This document shows, one piece after another, positions 8,524 to 17,187 of a stretch of DNA of 64,000 nt. Each line of letters begins with the position of its first letter. Position 1 is the first letter of the stretch. Source of the DNA: Nocardioides albertanoniae (lineage in GTDB: Bacteria > Actinomycetota > Actinomycetes > Propionibacteriales > Nocardioidaceae); the NCBI RefSeq assembly GCF_006716315.1, contig NZ_VFOV01000001.1:2000501-2064500 (forward strand). The letters run 5' to 3'. The notes under the pieces are model-generated. The model saw only the letters and a program-made list of their open reading frames with translations, had not been told where the DNA came from and did no database searches. The translations under genes and the position numbers were made by a program.

Positions 8524-9945
8524 TCAGATGTCGTAGTAGAGCTCGAACTCGTGCGGGTGCGGACGAAGCTGGATCGGCAGGATCTCCTCGTTCGTCTTGT
8601 AGTCGATCCACGTCTCGATCAGGTCGGGCGTGAAGACGTCACCGACGGTGAGGAAGTCGTGGTCGTTCTCGAGAGCAGAGAGGACGGCACCGAGGGAAGT
8701 CGGCACCTGGTTGATCTCGGCCATCTCGTCGGGCGGCAGCTCGTAGATGTCCTTGTCGATCGGAGCCGGCGGCTCGATCTTGTTCTGGATTCCGTCGATG
8801 CCGGCCAGCAGGAGGGCCGAGAAGGCGAGGTAGGGGTTCGAGGACGGGTCCGGGAACCGGGTCTCGACGCGCTTGGCCTTCGGGTTGGTGCCGGTGATCG
8901 GGATGCGGACCGCGGCGGAGCGGTTGCGCGAGGAGTAGACCAGCGAGATCGGGGCCTCGAAGCCCGGCACCAGGCGGTGGAACGAGTTCACGGTCGGGTT
9001 GGTGAACGCGAGCACCGACGGGGCGTGCTTGAGCACGCCGCCGATGTACCAGCGGGCCATGTCGGAGAGGCCGCCGTAGCCGGTCTCGTCGTAGAACAGC
9101 GGCTCGCCGCCCTCCCAGATCGACTGGTGGACGTGCATGCCCGAGCCGTTGTCGCCGTAGACGGGCTTCGGCATGAAGGTGACCGTCTTGCCGGCCTCCC
9201 AGGCGGTGTTCTTGATGATGTACTTGAACTTCATGACATCGTCGGCGGCCTTGAGCAGCGTGTCGAACTTGTAGTTGATCTCCGCCTGGCCGGCCGTGCC
9301 GACCTCGTGGTGGGCGCGCTCGACGAGCAGGCCGGCACCCTCGAGGTTCTTGACCATCACGTCACGCAGGTCGCTGAAGTGGTCGGTCGGGGCGACGGGG
9401 AAGTAGCCACCCTTGAACCGGGTCTTGTAGCCCAGGTTGTCCGAGCCGTCGGGGTTCTTGTCGGCGCCCGAGTTCCACCAGGCCTCGACGGAGTCGATCT
9501 TGTAGAACGACTCACCCTCGGAGGTGTTGTAGGCGACCTTGTCGAAGATGAAGAACTCGGCCTCGGGGGCGAAGAACGCGGTGTCGCCGATGCCGGTCGA
9601 GGCGAGGTAGGCCAGCGCCTTGCGCGCGATGTTGCGCGGGTCGCGCGAGTAGGCCTCGCCCGTGATCGGGTCGTGCACGAAGTACATCAGCGCGAGGGTC
9701 TTCGCGGTGCGGAACGGGTCGATGAACGCAGTCGTGACGTCCGGGTAGAGCGCCATGTCGGACTCGTTGATCGTCTGGAACCCGCGGATCGACGAACCGT
9801 CGAACGCCTGCGGCTCCAGGGTGAACGAGGACACCGGCACCGTGAAGTGCTGCTGCACGCCGGGCAGGTCGACGAATCGGATGTCGACGAACTCGACCCC
9901 CTCGTCAGAGATGAACTTCATAAGTTCGTCGTCAGTGCTGAACAT
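8524..9945 (-). CDS. glnA: Type I glutamine synthetase
   Basis: ATP-dependent synthesis of glutamine from glutamate and ammonium in the cytoplasm; dodecamer. The 473-aa length is standard. Visible motifs are [37 protein letters not shown] and [15 protein letters not shown]. The adenylylation tyrosine is present in DIYELPPDE, so GlnE-type control is expected. ATG at 9945 is chosen because AAGGAGG lies 4 nt upstream; an extra in-frame GTG 18 nt earlier overlaps that site. A GlnR-type box lies about 105-140 nt upstream. Convergent with the hydrolase, with a shared terminator. Confidence 0.97.
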   Translation of the reverse strand: MFSTDDELMKFISDEGVEFVDIRFVDLPGVQQHFTVPVSSFTLEPQAFDGSSIRGFQTINESDMALYPDVTTAFIDPFRTAKTLALMYFVHDPITGEAYSRDPRNIARKALAYLASTGIGDTAFFAPEAEFFIFDKVAYNTSEGESFYKIDSVEAWWNSGADKNPDGSDNLGYKTRFKGGYFPVAPTDHFSDLRDVMVKNLEGAGLLVERAHHEVGTAGQAEINYKFDTLLKAADDVMKFKYIIKNTAWEAGKTVTFMPKPVYGDNGSGMHVHQSIWEGGEPLFYDETGYGGLSDMARWYIGGVLKHAPSVLAFTNPTVNSFHRLVPGFEAPISLVYSSRNRSAAVRIPITGTNPKAKRVETRFPDPSSNPYLAFSALLLAGIDGIQNKIEPPAPIDKDIYELPPDEMAEINQVPTSLGAVLSALENDHDFLTVGDVFTPDLIETWIDYKTNEEILPIQLRPHPHEFELYYDI

Positions 9946-10048
9946 CAATCCTCCTTGGCTCACCCGGGCGGGAAGAGCCAGATAGGTCTCACGCGATCGA
10001 GGTCGGGCCTCATGGTTCCGACCGTGTCCCGCAAATTACGAAGGGACG

Positions 10049-10086
10049 GTTGCACAGGAGTGTCGCAAATGTTTCGGGCATGTAAC
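10049..10086 (-). promoter_or_regulatory. GlnR-type binding box upstream of glnA
   Basis: Read on the minus strand: GTTAC-N6-GAAAC-N6-GACAC-N6-GCAAC, exactly the 11-bp-spaced a1-b1-a2-b2 layout of the actinobacterial GlnR consensus (gTnAC-n6-GaAAC twice). The first pair is perfect; the second has one mismatch per half. It lies 104-141 nt from the glnA start, the usual position for nitrogen-responsive control. Confidence 0.75.
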
Positions 10087-10093
10087 AGGTTGT

Positions 10094-10109
10094 GTGACGT
10101 GAACGTCAC
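10094..10109. promoter_or_regulatory. Short dyad GTGACGT-GA-ACGTCAC
   Basis: Perfect 7-bp inverted repeat next to the GlnR-type box, about 50 nt before the RDD gene. It may be an operator for either divergent gene. Position is the only functional evidence. Confidence 0.4.
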
Positions 10110-10156
10110 CCATCCCGATCTCACGCCTTCAGACGTCGCCGCCTACGCTTGACGAC

Positions 10157-10633
10157 GTGACCGGTTCCGCCACCTCTGCGCCACCCACTCTGCCTTATGA
10201 GACAGCAAGCTGGGGCAGAAGGGTGCTGGCGTTGTTCGTCGACTGGATCGCATCGTCGCTGGTCGCATCGGTATTTCTTGGCGCGCGGGCGCTGCCCTTC
10301 GGGTCGCTCCTCACCGGGGTCGACCCGCGCCCGAGCGACAACCTGTGGATCGTGGTCGTCTTCATCGCGCAGACCGCGGTCTTCACCATGCTCGGCGGCG
10401 GCTCGTTCGGCAAGCTCGTCACCCGGCTGCGTACGGTGCGGGCGTCGTCGACCGGCGAGCCCGACGTGCGTCCGCTCGATCCGCTGCGGAGCATCGCCCG
10501 TCAGATCCTGGTCGTGCTCGTCGTACCGCCGCTGGTCTTCCGCGCCGACCGTCGCGGGCTGCACGATCTGGCCGCCGGCACCGCAACTGTCACGCTTCAG
10601 ACCTACCGTGCGGTGTTTCGACGGGTGAGTTGA
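10157..10633 (+). CDS. RDD family membrane protein
   Basis: 158-aa protein with the RDD fold. The N-terminal motif GRRVLALFVDWIASSL (about 20-35) has the conserved Arg/Asp pair, there are further hydrophobic segments near 68-85 and 115-128, and the family signature GLHDLAAGT lies near 137-145. RDD proteins are small membrane proteins of largely unknown role, sometimes linked to Na+/H+ exchange or import. It starts with GTG and is divergent from glnA, a neighbourhood often seen in actinobacteria. A lipoprotein gene follows 65 bp downstream on the same strand. Confidence 0.85.
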   Translation: MTGSATSAPPTLPYETASWGRRVLALFVDWIASSLVASVFLGARALPFGSLLTGVDPRPSDNLWIVVVFIAQTAVFTMLGGGSFGKLVTRLRTVRASSTGEPDVRPLDPLRSIARQILVVLVVPPLVFRADRRGLHDLAAGTATVTLQTYRAVFRRVS

Positions 10634-10698
10634 GCCCACCACAGAGGTACGTTTGGGCGGACCGGCCGCAGGAGCGGCAAATCAGAAGGGGAAGCTCA

Positions 10699-11481
10699 AT
10701 GACGCGCAACCGAACTCACGGGCCTCGTGGCCTCTGGCGCCGCGCAGCCGCCGCGGGCGTGCTTGCAGTATCGCTCGCGGGCCTGGTGGCCTGTGGAGGC
10801 GGCGGCGGTGCTGGTGGCGCCGAAGCAGGCGACAAGGTCTCGGCCGAAGAGATGACTGACGTCATGAAGAAGGCGACCGACATCGACACCGCGCACTTCA
10901 CGACGAAGATGGACTCCAAGGCCCAGGGCCAGTCGGTCTCGATGACCGGCGAGGGTGACATCCAGAAGGAGCCGCCGGCTCAGCACTCCACCATGAAGAT
11001 GAGTGGTGGCTCGATGAACATGGATCTCGAGAGCGTCGTGCTCGACGACAAGATCTACATCAAGGGCATGATGGGCGACTCGTGGATGACCGCGTCGGCC
11101 GACCAGCTCGCCAAGATGGGCGGCACCAGCCTCGAGTCGATGAGCAACCCGCTCTCGTTCCTCGACGGCATGGAGGAGTCGATCAAGTCCTCCAAGTACG
11201 AAGGCAAGGAGAAGGTCGACGGCACCGACGCGGAGCACTACAGCTTCGTCGTCGACTCCGCCGCGCTCGCGAAGCGCCTCGGTGCGGAGAGCACCACCGG
11301 GATGCCCAAGACCATCGACCAGGACATCTGGGTCGACGGCGACGGCCTGCTCCGCAAGGCCGAGGTCGGCATGGGCGACATGGGCACCGTCGAGGTCGCG
11401 CTGACCAAGCACGGTGAGCCTGTCGAGATCAAGGCTCCGCCGGCTGACCAGGTCACCGACATGCCGAGCATGGCGGGCTGA
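10699..11481 (+). CDS. Putative lipoprotein (LppX/LprG-like)
   Basis: 260-aa exported lipoprotein. The signal peptide (basic start, hydrophobic stretch about 15-31) ends in the lipobox LVAC with Cys32, followed by a glycine-rich linker. The rest is Met/Ser/Lys-rich with a two-domain pattern of alternating strands (AHFTTKM..., DDKIYIKGMMGDSWMT..., DIWVDGDGLLRKAEV) like the LolA-fold LppX/LprAFG proteins that carry lipids in the envelope. AGAAGGGG precedes the ATG; the frame is open upstream but those starts overlap the RDD gene. Lipid binding is inference from the fold-like pattern. Confidence 0.8.
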   Translation: MTRNRTHGPRGLWRRAAAAGVLAVSLAGLVACGGGGGAGGAEAGDKVSAEEMTDVMKKATDIDTAHFTTKMDSKAQGQSVSMTGEGDIQKEPPAQHSTMKMSGGSMNMDLESVVLDDKIYIKGMMGDSWMTASADQLAKMGGTSLESMSNPLSFLDGMEESIKSSKYEGKEKVDGTDAEHYSFVVDSAALAKRLGAESTTGMPKTIDQDIWVDGDGLLRKAEVGMGDMGTVEVALTKHGEPVEIKAPPADQVTDMPSMAG

Positions 11482-11501
11482 GCAAGCACTCTCGTACGTA
11501 G

Positions 11502-11533
11502 CAAGGGCCGGTCCCCACGGGGACCGGCCCTTG
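11502..11533 (+). terminator. Rho-independent-type hairpin after lipoprotein gene
   Basis: Perfect 15-bp stem (11502-11516 with 11519-11533) beginning 20 nt after the stop codon, followed by TTCGTCC. Very stable; a typical actinobacterial terminator without a long U tract. Confidence 0.85.
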
Positions 11534-11613
11534 TTCGTCCTCTCGCCCCGGGGCGCGCAGGCCGGGCTCGAATGCGCTTGTGGATCCCGGCGGATCCTGG
11601 CATGGATGGTGCC

Positions 11614-12462
11614 ATGAGACTCGACCCCGAAAGCTCGCGCCAGATCGAGGCCAACCGGGCCAACTGGGACGCCCGCACGCCGATCCACGTCGCCAGCGCC
11701 TTCTACGGCATCGACGGGTCGCGCCCCGCCGAGTCGTGGTTCGCCGACTACGAGTGGTCCGACCTCGGCGAGCTCGCCGGCCGCGAGATCGTGCACCTGC
11801 AGTGCCATCTCGGCACCGAGACGATCGCCTTCGCCAGACGTGGTGCGCTGACCCACGGCCTCGACATCTCACCCGAGGCGGTCGCGGCGGCACGCCGGAT
11901 CGCCGCGGATGCAGACGTGCGGATCGACTACCACGCGGCAGACGTGCACGACGCCGTCGACGTGCTGGGAGAGGGCCGGTTCGACATCGTCTACACCGGC
12001 AAGGGCGCGGTCTGCTACCTGCCGGACATCGACCTGTGGGCGCGGGTGGTGCACGACCTGCTCAAGCCGGGCGGCTTCGTCTACCTGGCCGAGTTCCACC
12101 CGCTCCTCGACGCTCTCGGCGAGGTGCCGGAGCAGGGGCGCGAAGACTCTCTCGAGCTGCGGCACGACTATCTCTCCGGCCGGGGAGCGATCGCCAAGGA
12201 CTCGACCCACACCTACACCGACGGCCCGGCGCTGGAGAGTGCCACGACGGCGTACGAATGGCGTCACGGGGTCGGCGAGATGGTCACCGCGCTGGCGGCC
12301 GCGGGCCTGCGGATCGAGGTCGTACGCGAGGACGAACGGTTGCCGTGGCCGCGTTTCCCGTCGATGGAGGCGGGGGAGGACGGCTGGTTCAGGCTGCCCG
12401 AGCAGGCGCCCCGGATCCCGTTGCTCTACGCGATCCGGGCACGCCGTCCAACGTTGCTCTGA
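11614..12462 (+). CDS. Class I SAM-dependent methyltransferase
   Basis: 282-aa predicted methyltransferase. Motif I appears as VHLQCHLGTETIAFARRGA (about 58-76) followed by GLDISPEAV, the acidic loop that binds the ribose of SAM. A later FDIVYTGKGAVCYLPD and LLKPGGFVYLAEFHP are typical motifs IV and VI. The start is one of two nearby ATG codons (11602, 11614); neither has a strong ribosome site and the second is taken. The substrate is unknown. It lies alone between a terminator and a convergent hairpin. Confidence 0.85.
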   Translation: MRLDPESSRQIEANRANWDARTPIHVASAFYGIDGSRPAESWFADYEWSDLGELAGREIVHLQCHLGTETIAFARRGALTHGLDISPEAVAAARRIAADADVRIDYHAADVHDAVDVLGEGRFDIVYTGKGAVCYLPDIDLWARVVHDLLKPGGFVYLAEFHPLLDALGEVPEQGREDSLELRHDYLSGRGAIAKDSTHTYTDGPALESATTAYEWRHGVGEMVTALAAAGLRIEVVREDERLPWPRFPSMEAGEDGWFRLPEQAPRIPLLYAIRARRPTLL

Positions 12463-12529
12463 AAGTGGATCTCGACCCGCGGTCACGGCCTCGCAGGCTC
12501 GGCCGCGCGCTTGCTCGATCTCCTCGCGT

Positions 12530-12553
12530 TCGCCCGGCGCAAGCGCCGGGCGA
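12530..12553. terminator. Hairpin between methyltransferase and DUF4191 gene
   Basis: 11-bp perfect stem (12530-12540 with 12543-12553) with a 2-nt loop, placed between convergent genes; probably bidirectional. Confidence 0.65.
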
Positions 12554-12562
12554 GGCTCGGAA

Positions 12563-13273
12563 TCAGCGGCCGCGCAGGTTGCCGCGCATGCCCTTCATGC
12601 TGGTCGGCACCGGACCCTTCGGGATCGGCATGGTGCCGCGGGTGGCGTCGACGGCCTTGAGCCGGTTGAGGATGTCGGTGATCTCGGGGCCGGCGACCTT
12701 GCGGCCGATCTTGGTGACGTGCTTGGTCAGCTGCGGCAGCGGCACCTCGTCGTCACCGTTGCCGGCGATGACGGTCGTGATCGGCGCATCGGCGAGCACG
12801 CGGGAGTGGTTGCGCTTGGTGCTGGCCAGCAGCGAGCGCACCTTGCTCGGGCTCGTGCCCTCACCGACGAGCACGACTCCCGGAGGGCCGACGACGCGGT
12901 GCACGAGGGTCTGGCTGCGCGGCTCGACGCCGACGGCCTGGGTGACGGTCCAGCCTCGGCGGAGCATGGTCAGCGCCGCATAGCCGCCGCCGACCTGGCC
13001 CTCGAGCCGGGAGTACATCACCTTCTGGGCGCGCCGGGAGAAGACCAGCAGCGCCGCGAACGTGCCGGCGAGCAGCGCGCCGACGACCGTGAAGATCCAG
13101 GAGAAGATGCCCTCGCCGGGCAGGAGCCAGAAGATGACGCCGGCGACCGCGGCGACCACGACGAAGATCGCGGCCAGGAGGAGGCCGATCTTCGGGTCTG
13201 ACTGCTTGGTGAGCTTGTAGGTCTCCACCATCTGCTGGCGGCGACTCATGTTGCTCGGATCGGTCTGGGACAT
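12563..13273 (-). CDS. DUF4191 membrane protein
   Basis: 236-aa protein with a cytoplasmic N-terminus, two closely spaced transmembrane helices (about 28-50 and 56-78) and a soluble C-terminal domain containing LVHRVVGPPGVVLVGEG, a nuclease- or NERD-like looking strand pattern. DUF4191 proteins are conserved next to lipA in actinobacteria and have no established function. GAGGAAG precedes the ATG. It is the last gene of the sucB-lipB-lipA direction, 36 nt after lipA, so probably co-transcribed with it. Confidence 0.85.
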   Translation of the reverse strand: MSQTDPSNMSRRQQMVETYKLTKQSDPKIGLLLAAIFVVVAAVAGVIFWLLPGEGIFSWIFTVVGALLAGTFAALLVFSRRAQKVMYSRLEGQVGGGYAALTMLRRGWTVTQAVGVEPRSQTLVHRVVGPPGVVLVGEGTSPSKVRSLLASTKRNHSRVLADAPITTVIAGNGDDEVPLPQLTKHVTKIGRKVAGPEITDILNRLKAVDATRGTMPIPKGPVPTSMKGMRGNLRGR

Positions 13274-13309
13274 CTTCCTCTTTCAGTTCTTCAGGATTCG
13301 TACGCTGCC

Positions 13310-14257
13310 TCAGGCAGTGGCAGCAGCGGTGTCTCGCGCCTCGATCGCCTGACGGTACAGCCGACCGGCGCGGTAGGACGAACGGACGAGCGGGCCCGAC
13401 ATGACACCGGAGAAGCCGATCTCCTCGGCCTCGGCCTGCAGCTCGATGAACTCCTCGGGCTTGACCCAGCGCTCGACCGGGTGGTGGCGCACGCTCGGGC
13501 GCAGGTACTGCGTGATCGTGATCAGCTCGCAACCGGCGCCGTGCAGGTCGCGCAGCGCTTCGGAGACCTCTTCACGGGTCTCGCCCATGCCGAGGATCAG
13601 GTTGGACTTGGTGACCAGGCCGAAGTCGCGGGCCTGGGTGATCACGTCGAGGCTGCGCTCGTAGCGGAACGCCGGGCGGATCCGCTTGAAGATCCGCGGC
13701 ACGGTCTCGACGTTGTGGGCGAGCACCTCGGGACGGGACTCGAAGACCTCGTTGAGCAGCTCGGGGACGCCGTTGAAGTCGGGGATCAGATTCTCGACCC
13801 CGGTCTCCGGGTTGAGCTCGTGGATCTGCTTGACCGTCTCGGCGTAGAGCCAGGCGCCGCCGTCGGACAGGTCGTCGCGGGCGACGCCGGTGATCGTGGC
13901 GTACTTCAGGCCCATCTTCTGCACCGACTCGGCCACGCGGCGGGGCTCGTCACGGTCGAGCGGCTGCGGCTTGCCGGTGTCGATCTGGCAGAAGTCGCAG
14001 CGCCGCGTGCACTGGTCGCCGCCGATGAGGAAGGTGGCCTCGCGGTCCTCCCAGCACTCGAAGATGTTGGGGCAGCCGGCCTCCTGGCACACCGTGTGCA
14101 GGCCCTCGGACTTCACCAGCGCGGTGAGCTCCTTGTATTCCGGCCCCATCTTCGCTTTGGTCTTGATCCACTCCGGTTTGCGTTCGATCGGAGTCTGCGC
14201 GTTACGGACCTCGAGACGGAGGAGCTTGCGACCTTCTGGGGCAGGAGCTTGAGTCAC
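13310..14257 (-). CDS. lipA: Lipoyl synthase
   Basis: Radical SAM enzyme inserting two sulfurs into octanoyl groups on lipoyl domains (315 aa, normal length). The auxiliary cluster cysteines are in [12 protein letters not shown] (near residue 57), the radical SAM triad is CTRRCDFC (near 86-93), and the C-terminal RSSY motif that ligates the auxiliary cluster is present in LVRSSYRAG. It lies 66 nt downstream of lipB and close to sucB, so target protein, octanoyl transfer and sulfur insertion are clustered. Confidence 0.97.
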   Translation of the reverse strand: MTQAPAPEGRKLLRLEVRNAQTPIERKPEWIKTKAKMGPEYKELTALVKSEGLHTVCQEAGCPNIFECWEDREATFLIGGDQCTRRCDFCQIDTGKPQPLDRDEPRRVAESVQKMGLKYATITGVARDDLSDGGAWLYAETVKQIHELNPETGVENLIPDFNGVPELLNEVFESRPEVLAHNVETVPRIFKRIRPAFRYERSLDVITQARDFGLVTKSNLILGMGETREEVSEALRDLHGAGCELITITQYLRPSVRHHPVERWVKPEEFIELQAEAEEIGFSGVMSGPLVRSSYRAGRLYRQAIEARDTAAATA

Positions 14258-14323
14258 CCCACAAGCGTACGCCGCGCCCGGGCGGAACCTCGAAGCCAGG
14301 CGGCTACTGGTCGGTCACACCGC

Positions 14324-15061
14324 TCAGCCGAGGGTGGGGGAGAGCAGCGGGATGCGGGGAGTCTTGGCCGGGTCGGGCTTGGGCTCCAGGCTCGGACCCT
14401 GCTCGTAGTCGCGCCACGACAGCATCTCGGCGACCTTCTCGCGCAGCACCGGCATCGCCTCGGCGTTGCCGATCTGCCGACCCGCCTCGATCGAGAGGGT
14501 GGTGACGGCGGCGTCGGAGATGCCGCACGGCACGAACCGCTCGTACCAGCCCAGGTCGACGTCGCAGTTGAGCGCGATGCCGTGCATCGTGACGTGCTGG
14601 CTGACCCGCAGCCCGATCGCGCCGACCTTGCGCTCCAGACGGCGCACACCGTCAGGGGTCTCGCCCGCCGGCAGCCAGACGCCGCTGCGGCCGGGCACGC
14701 GGTAGGCGGTGACGCCGAACTCGGCACAGGTGAGGAGCATGGCCTCCTCCAGGCGGCGTACGAAGTCGACGACCTTGACCTTCTCCGGCAGCTGCACGAT
14801 CGGGTAGGCGACGATCTGGCCGGGGCCGTGGAAGGTCACCTCGCCACCGCGGTCGACGTCGATCACCGGCGCGCCGCCGGGATCCGCGGGGCGGTCCTCC
14901 GGCTTCGTGCGCTTCCCGGCGGTGTAGGTCGGCGGATGCTCGAGCAGCAGCACCGTGTCGGCCTGCTCCCGTTCGACGACCCGCTGATGGACCTGCTTCT
15001 GCAGCTCCCAGGCGTCGAGGTAGTCGATCGTGCCGATCTCGTCGAACCGCAGCTCACTCAC
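14324..15061 (-). CDS. lipB: Octanoyl-[acyl-carrier-protein]:protein N-octanoyltransferase
   Basis: Transfers octanoate from ACP to lipoyl domains (245 aa). The family motifs RGGEVTFHGPGQIVAYP, RKVGAIGLRVSQHVTMHG (catalytic lysine) and PCGISD (catalytic cysteine) are all present. It starts with GTG at 15061. It lies between sucB, which encodes a substrate with two lipoyl domains, and lipA; a strong hairpin separates it from sucB, so expression is partly independent. Confidence 0.96.
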   Translation of the reverse strand: MSELRFDEIGTIDYLDAWELQKQVHQRVVEREQADTVLLLEHPPTYTAGKRTKPEDRPADPGGAPVIDVDRGGEVTFHGPGQIVAYPIVQLPEKVKVVDFVRRLEEAMLLTCAEFGVTAYRVPGRSGVWLPAGETPDGVRRLERKVGAIGLRVSQHVTMHGIALNCDVDLGWYERFVPCGISDAAVTTLSIEAGRQIGNAEAMPVLREKVAEMLSWRDYEQGPSLEPKPDPAKTPRIPLLSPTLG

Positions 15062-15091
15062 GGGATCGATCCTACGCCGGGTCCGAACGCA

Positions 15092-15124
15092 CCAGCGGCG
15101 CGGTCCGCAGGACCGCGCCGCTGG
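15092..15124 (-). terminator. Hairpin between sucB and lipB
   Basis: 15-bp perfect stem (15092-15106 with 15110-15124) and GCA loop, 18-50 nt after the sucB stop on the minus strand and about 31 nt before the lipB start. Terminator or attenuator limiting read-through into lipB. Confidence 0.75.
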
Positions 15125-15141
15125 GTGTGTGCTGGGGTGGA

Positions 15142-16953
15142 TCAGATCTCGAACTGACCGGCCTCGAGGCGCTTCTTGATGTCCTGGAGGAAGCGGCCGG
15201 CGTCGGCGCCGTCGACGAGACGGTGGTCGTAGGTCAGCGCGAAGTTGACCATGTAACGCACCGCGATCGTCTCGCCCAGGTCGGGGTCGTCGATGACGAC
15301 CGGACGCTTCACGACCGCGCCCGGGCCGAGGATGGCGACCTGCGGCTGGTTGATGATCGGGGTGTCGAAGAGCGCACCGAACGAACCCAGGTTGGTGATC
15401 GTGAAGGTGCCACCGGAGAGCTCGTCGGGGGTGATCTTGTTGTTGCGCGTGCGGTCGGCGACGTCGGCGATCTTCTTGGCGATGCCCGAGATCGAGAGGT
15501 CACCGGCGTCCTTGACGACCGGGGTGAGCAGGCCCTTGGGGGTGTCCACCGCGAACGCGATGTTCTCACGGTCGTAGTAGGTGACCGTGCCCTCCTCGAC
15601 GTCGATGCCGGCGTTGAGCTTCGGGTGCACCTTGAGGGTGTCGATCGCGGCCTTGGCGAAGAACGGCAGGTAGGTCAGCTTGACGCCCTCGCGCTGCTGG
15701 AAACCGGCCTTGTTGGCCTCACGGAGGCGGGCGATGTTGGTGACATCGATCTCCATGACCTGGGTCAGCTGAGCCGAGACGTGGAGCGACTCGGTCATCC
15801 GCTCGGCGATCACCTTGCGCAGGCGCGAGATCTTCTCGGTGGTGCCACGCAGCGGCGAGGGAGCGGCGGGGGCCTCGGTCGAGGTGCCGGCGGCCGGTGC
15901 GCCCGCGGCCGGAGCCGCCTGCGCCGGCGCGGCGGCGGAGGTCGACTTGGCGGCGGCTGCCTCGAGAACGTCCTCCTTGCGGATGCGGCCACCGACGCCC
16001 GAGCCCTCGACCGTGTTGAGGTCGACGTTGTGCTGGGCGGCCAGCTTGCGCACCAGCGGGGTCACGTAGCCACCGGGCTGGATCGCCGGGGTGTCCGACT
16101 TGGCGGGCTCGCTCTTCGCGGGCTCCTCCTTGGCGGGAGCAGGCGCGGCCGGAGCAGGCGCGGCGGGAGCGGGAGCGGCCGGAGCGGGAGCCGCGGCGGG
16201 CTCCTCCTTGGCGGGCTCTTCCTGAGCCGGCTCCTCCTTGGCCGGGGCGGCCTCGGGGGCCGGGGCGGCGGGCGCGGAGTCGCCGGCGGGCGCGGCGCCG
16301 GCGTCACCGACGAGCGCGAGCACGGCGCCGACCTCGACGGTCTCGTCCTCGGAGACCTTGATCTCGAGCAGGGTGCCGGCCACCGGAGACGGGATCTCGG
16401 TGTCGACCTTGTCGGTGGATACCTCGAGCAGCGCGTCGTCGACGGCCACCTCGTCGCCGACCTGCTTGAGCCAGCGGGTGACGGTGCCCTCGGTGACGGA
16501 CTCACCCAGCGCGGGGAGCTCGACCTCGGTCGCGTTGCCGCCCGAGGCCGGCGCAGCGGCCGGCTCCTCGGTCTTGGCGGGCGCCTCGGGCTCGGCCGGA
16601 GCAGCGGGCTCGGCAGGCGTCTCGGCGGCCGGCTCCGGAGCGGTCTCGGCCTCGGGTGCCGGCTCCTCGGGTGCGTCGTCACCGGCGGCCGGTGCCGGCG
16701 CGGCACCGGCCTCGTCGTCGGCGCCGATGATGGCAAGCAGGCCACCGACCTCGACGGTGTCGTCCTCGGCTGCCTTGATCTCGAGCAGAGTGCCCGCGAC
16801 CGGCGAGGGGATCTCGGTGTCGACCTTGTCGGTGGAGACCTCCAGGAGGGCCTCGTCGACCGCAACGGTCTCGCCGACCTGCTTGAGCCAGCGGGTGACG
16901 GTGCCCTCGGTGACGGACTCGCCGAGTGCCGGGAGAGTTACTTCGGTGGCCAT
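15142..16953 (-). CDS. sucB: 2-oxo acid dehydrogenase E2 (dihydrolipoamide succinyl/acyltransferase)
   Basis: Core acyltransferase of a 2-oxo acid dehydrogenase complex (603 aa). Order: lipoyl domain 1 (about 1-80, lysine in STDKVDTE), an Ala/Pro/Glu linker, lipoyl domain 2 (about 123-200, same STDKVDTE), a long Pro-Ala-Glu-rich linker, the E1/E3-binding domain ([22 protein letters not shown], about 295), and a catalytic domain ending in [19 protein letters not shown] at 16953 follows GAAGGAAC. Actinobacteria often use one E2 for pyruvate and 2-oxoglutarate dehydrogenases, so the substrate label is uncertain. The two lipoyl domains share nearly identical DNA. Confidence 0.93.
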   Translation of the reverse strand: MATEVTLPALGESVTEGTVTRWLKQVGETVAVDEALLEVSTDKVDTEIPSPVAGTLLEIKAAEDDTVEVGGLLAIIGADDEAGAAPAPAAGDDAPEEPAPEAETAPEPAAETPAEPAAPAEPEAPAKTEEPAAAPASGGNATEVELPALGESVTEGTVTRWLKQVGDEVAVDDALLEVSTDKVDTEIPSPVAGTLLEIKVSEDETVEVGAVLALVGDAGAAPAGDSAPAAPAPEAAPAKEEPAQEEPAKEEPAAAPAPAAPAPAAPAPAAPAPAKEEPAKSEPAKSDTPAIQPGGYVTPLVRKLAAQHNVDLNTVEGSGVGGRIRKEDVLEAAAAKSTSAAAPAQAAPAAGAPAAGTSTEAPAAPSPLRGTTEKISRLRKVIAERMTESLHVSAQLTQVMEIDVTNIARLREANKAGFQQREGVKLTYLPFFAKAAIDTLKVHPKLNAGIDVEEGTVTYYDRENIAFAVDTPKGLLTPVVKDAGDLSISGIAKKIADVADRTRNNKITPDELSGGTFTITNLGSFGALFDTPIINQPQVAILGPGAVVKRPVVIDDPDLGETIAVRYMVNFALTYDHRLVDGADAGRFLQDIKKRLEAGQFEI

Positions 16954-17187
16954 GAGTTCCTTCGTTCTACGTCTGTTCGTTGCTCTAGTTGTATCCGAGG
17001 TCCAGGTTAAGACGCCCCACGTCGGCCTCACGGCGCGCGAGCTCGATCGCCCGGCGAGGAGAACGACGCATCGGTCCGGGCCGACACCTGCCCGACGCAC
17101 TCATGATGCTGCGAGAAAGGCAGCCAAGGGCGTCGATCACGTGGCCCATCTTGTCACTACACGTGCGCGAGCGTGTCAACTGGACCA
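16954..17187. other. Leader/intergenic region between sucB and pepA
   Basis: 234 bp without a confident gene. On the minus strand TTGACA lies at 17179-17174, a possible -35 for sucB with only weak -10 candidates near 17150. A 54-codon frame, ATG at 17149 to TAG at 16985, sits in the would-be leader; its codon use is mixed and it has no clear ribosome site. Many actinobacteria have an lpdA (E3) gene at this spot; none is present here. Confidence 0.5.
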
